From NCBI GenBank assembly GCA_021801945.1, contig JAKABE010000238.1:1-5758 (forward strand): 5,758 nt of DNA. Direction: 5' to 3'. Below the pieces are notes generated by a model, which was not told the origin of the DNA, made no database searches, and saw nothing but the letters and a program-made list of their open reading frames with translations. Numbering within the stretch: position 1 is the first letter of the stretch; every line of letters begins with the position of its first letter. Below are positions 4,882-5,758 of the stretch, one piece after another. This DNA is from Acidobacteriota bacterium. GTDB taxonomy: Bacteria > Acidobacteriota > Terriglobia > Terriglobales > Acidobacteriaceae. The translations under genes were made by a program, and so were the position numbers.

Positions 4882-5758
4882 CTATCTCCTCTGTAGCGGA
4901 CTGACCTGCTGTTTCGCCAGCATTGCCAACCGGTCGGCAATACGCCCGGCAGCACCGGGGTGAGCTTGCGCTCGCGCTGCGGCGGACATAGCCGCCAGCC
5001 TGTCAGGAGAAGTGAGCAGGCCAGAGAGCGCGGCCAGCAGCTTAGCAGGAACGTCCAAGTCCCTTTCCTGCATCATGACTGCGGCTCCGGCCGTCACCAT
5101 GGCCTCGGCATTGCGCTGCTGGTGCTGGTCGGCGGCAGCGGCAAAGGGCACCAGAATGGCCGGCTTACCTGCAGCGGACAGTTCGGCGACCGTGGAGGCA
5201 CCGCTGCGCGCCATGACCAGGTGCGCCTGGGCGAAACAAACTGGCATATCGTCGAGGAAGGGCCGAACCTGCCAGCGCGCGGGGTCGGCGCCGCTGGCGG
5301 TGTAAGCGGCTAGAGTGGATTCGACGTGGCGGAGGCCGCACTGGTGAAGCACGGTGAGGTTCGGAACCGCGGTCAGCAGGGCCGGCAGCACGGCGGGCAT
5401 GTGGACATTGAAGATGCGCGCGCCCTGTGAACCGCCGAAGACCAGCAGATGGGGTGCGGCCGCCGTGGGCGGCTGAAGCGTGAAGAACTCCGGCCGCACC
5501 GGGATGCCTGTGACTTCGGCATGGCGAAACCAGCGGCCCGCCTCAGGAAAGTTGATGGCCGCCGCCTGCACGCGCTTGCCGACCAGCCGATTGGCCAGCC
5601 CCGGCATCGCGTTCGGTTCGAAGGCCAGGGCAGGAACCTTGAGAAGCAGGGCCGCCGCCATCGCTGGCCCGGAGGCATAGCCGCCGACTCCGAAGACCGC
5701 GGCGGGGCGGAACTGGCGGATCAGGCGCATGCAAGCTTCGATGCTGACAGGCAACCCG
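4882..5758 (-). CDS. murG: MurG, UDP-GlcNAc:lipid I N-acetylglucosaminyltransferase (N-terminus outside window)
   Basis: This peripheral inner-membrane GT-B enzyme adds GlcNAc to lipid I to make lipid II, the last cytoplasmic step of peptidoglycan precursor synthesis. The frame stays open to the right edge, so the true start is outside; about 292 residues are visible of a usual 350-370, and the N-terminal GGTGGH loop is missing from view. Visible hallmarks are GVGGYASGP (near 5665-5690), FEPNAMPGLANR (near 5620), the second glycine loop FGGSQGAR (near 5420-5440), HQCG, PFLDDM, and the UDP-GlcNAc pocket ARSGASTVAEL followed by GKPAILVPF and DQHQQRNA. The common HEQN signature is FEPN here. The stop is TAG at 4882-4884, and only the terminator and a convergent gene follow, so murG closes its transcription unit with no murC directly downstream. 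The gene symbol is confident from these motifs. Confidence 0.94.
   Translation of the reverse strand, partial: GLPVSIEACMRLIRQFRPAAVFGVGGYASGPAMAAALLLKVPALAFEPNAMPGLANRLVGKRVQAAAINFPEAGRWFRHAEVTGIPVRPEFFTLQPPTAAAPHLLVFGGSQGARIFNVHMPAVLPALLTAVPNLTVLHQCGLRHVESTLAAYTASGADPARWQVRPFLDDMPVCFAQAHLVMARSGASTVAELSAAGKPAILVPFAAAADQHQQRNAEAMVTAGAAVMMQERDLDVPAKLLAALSGLLTSPDRLAAMSAAARAQAHPGAAGRIADRLAMLAKQQVSPLQRR

Noticed and set aside
1..5758. CRISPR array, insertion sequence, tRNA or other mobile signature
   Set aside because: No regularly spaced direct repeats, transposase motifs, terminal inverted repeats or cloverleaf were seen; the only tandem repeats are coding units of the glycine-rich gene.

Overview
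The window is GC-rich, tightly packed bacterial DNA with a Gram-negative character: it has an apparent outer-membrane haem/barrel protein, secretory signal peptides and peptidoglycan synthesis. The style of the MurG fragment (Glu-Pro-Asn where most MurGs have Glu-Gln-Asn) and of the Tyr/Trp/Gly-rich secreted protein reminds me of Acidobacteriota. This is an impression from sequence style, not a demonstrated assignment.

Layout from left to right. (1) Positions 1-951, minus strand: the first 317 residues of an exported protein with one CxxCH haem-c motif right after the signal peptide, followed by aromatic/glycine-rich stretches that look like an outer-membrane beta-barrel. This gene runs off the left edge. 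The arrangement resembles Cyc2-type fused cytochrome-porins. (2) Positions 952-1095: a short control region with a sigma-54-like -24/-12 element, a 15-bp hairpin straddling the upstream stop codon, and two related inverted repeats 33 bp apart. (3) Positions 1053-3580, minus strand: a two-gene operon for an NtrB-like histidine kinase and an NtrC-family sigma-54 response regulator, joined by a GTGA stop/start overlap. (4) Positions 3581-4119: about 540 bp between divergent genes with no convincing gene. It contains an exact TGTGA-N6-TCACA Crp/Fnr-type palindrome. (5) Positions 4120-4764, plus strand: a small secreted protein dominated by Gly, Tyr, Trp, Arg and His repeats. (6) Positions 4784-4820: a strong terminator between convergent genes. 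(7) Positions 4882-5758, minus strand: the C-terminal four-fifths of MurG, entering from the right edge.

The most interesting reading is a self-contained circuit. The kinase/regulator pair lies directly upstream of, and in the same direction as, the haem-barrel gene. That gene has its own sigma-54-like promoter, and paired dyads lie at enhancer distance from it, so the regulator probably activates the gene it adjoins. The murG gene and the glycine-rich gene appear to be independent neighbours.
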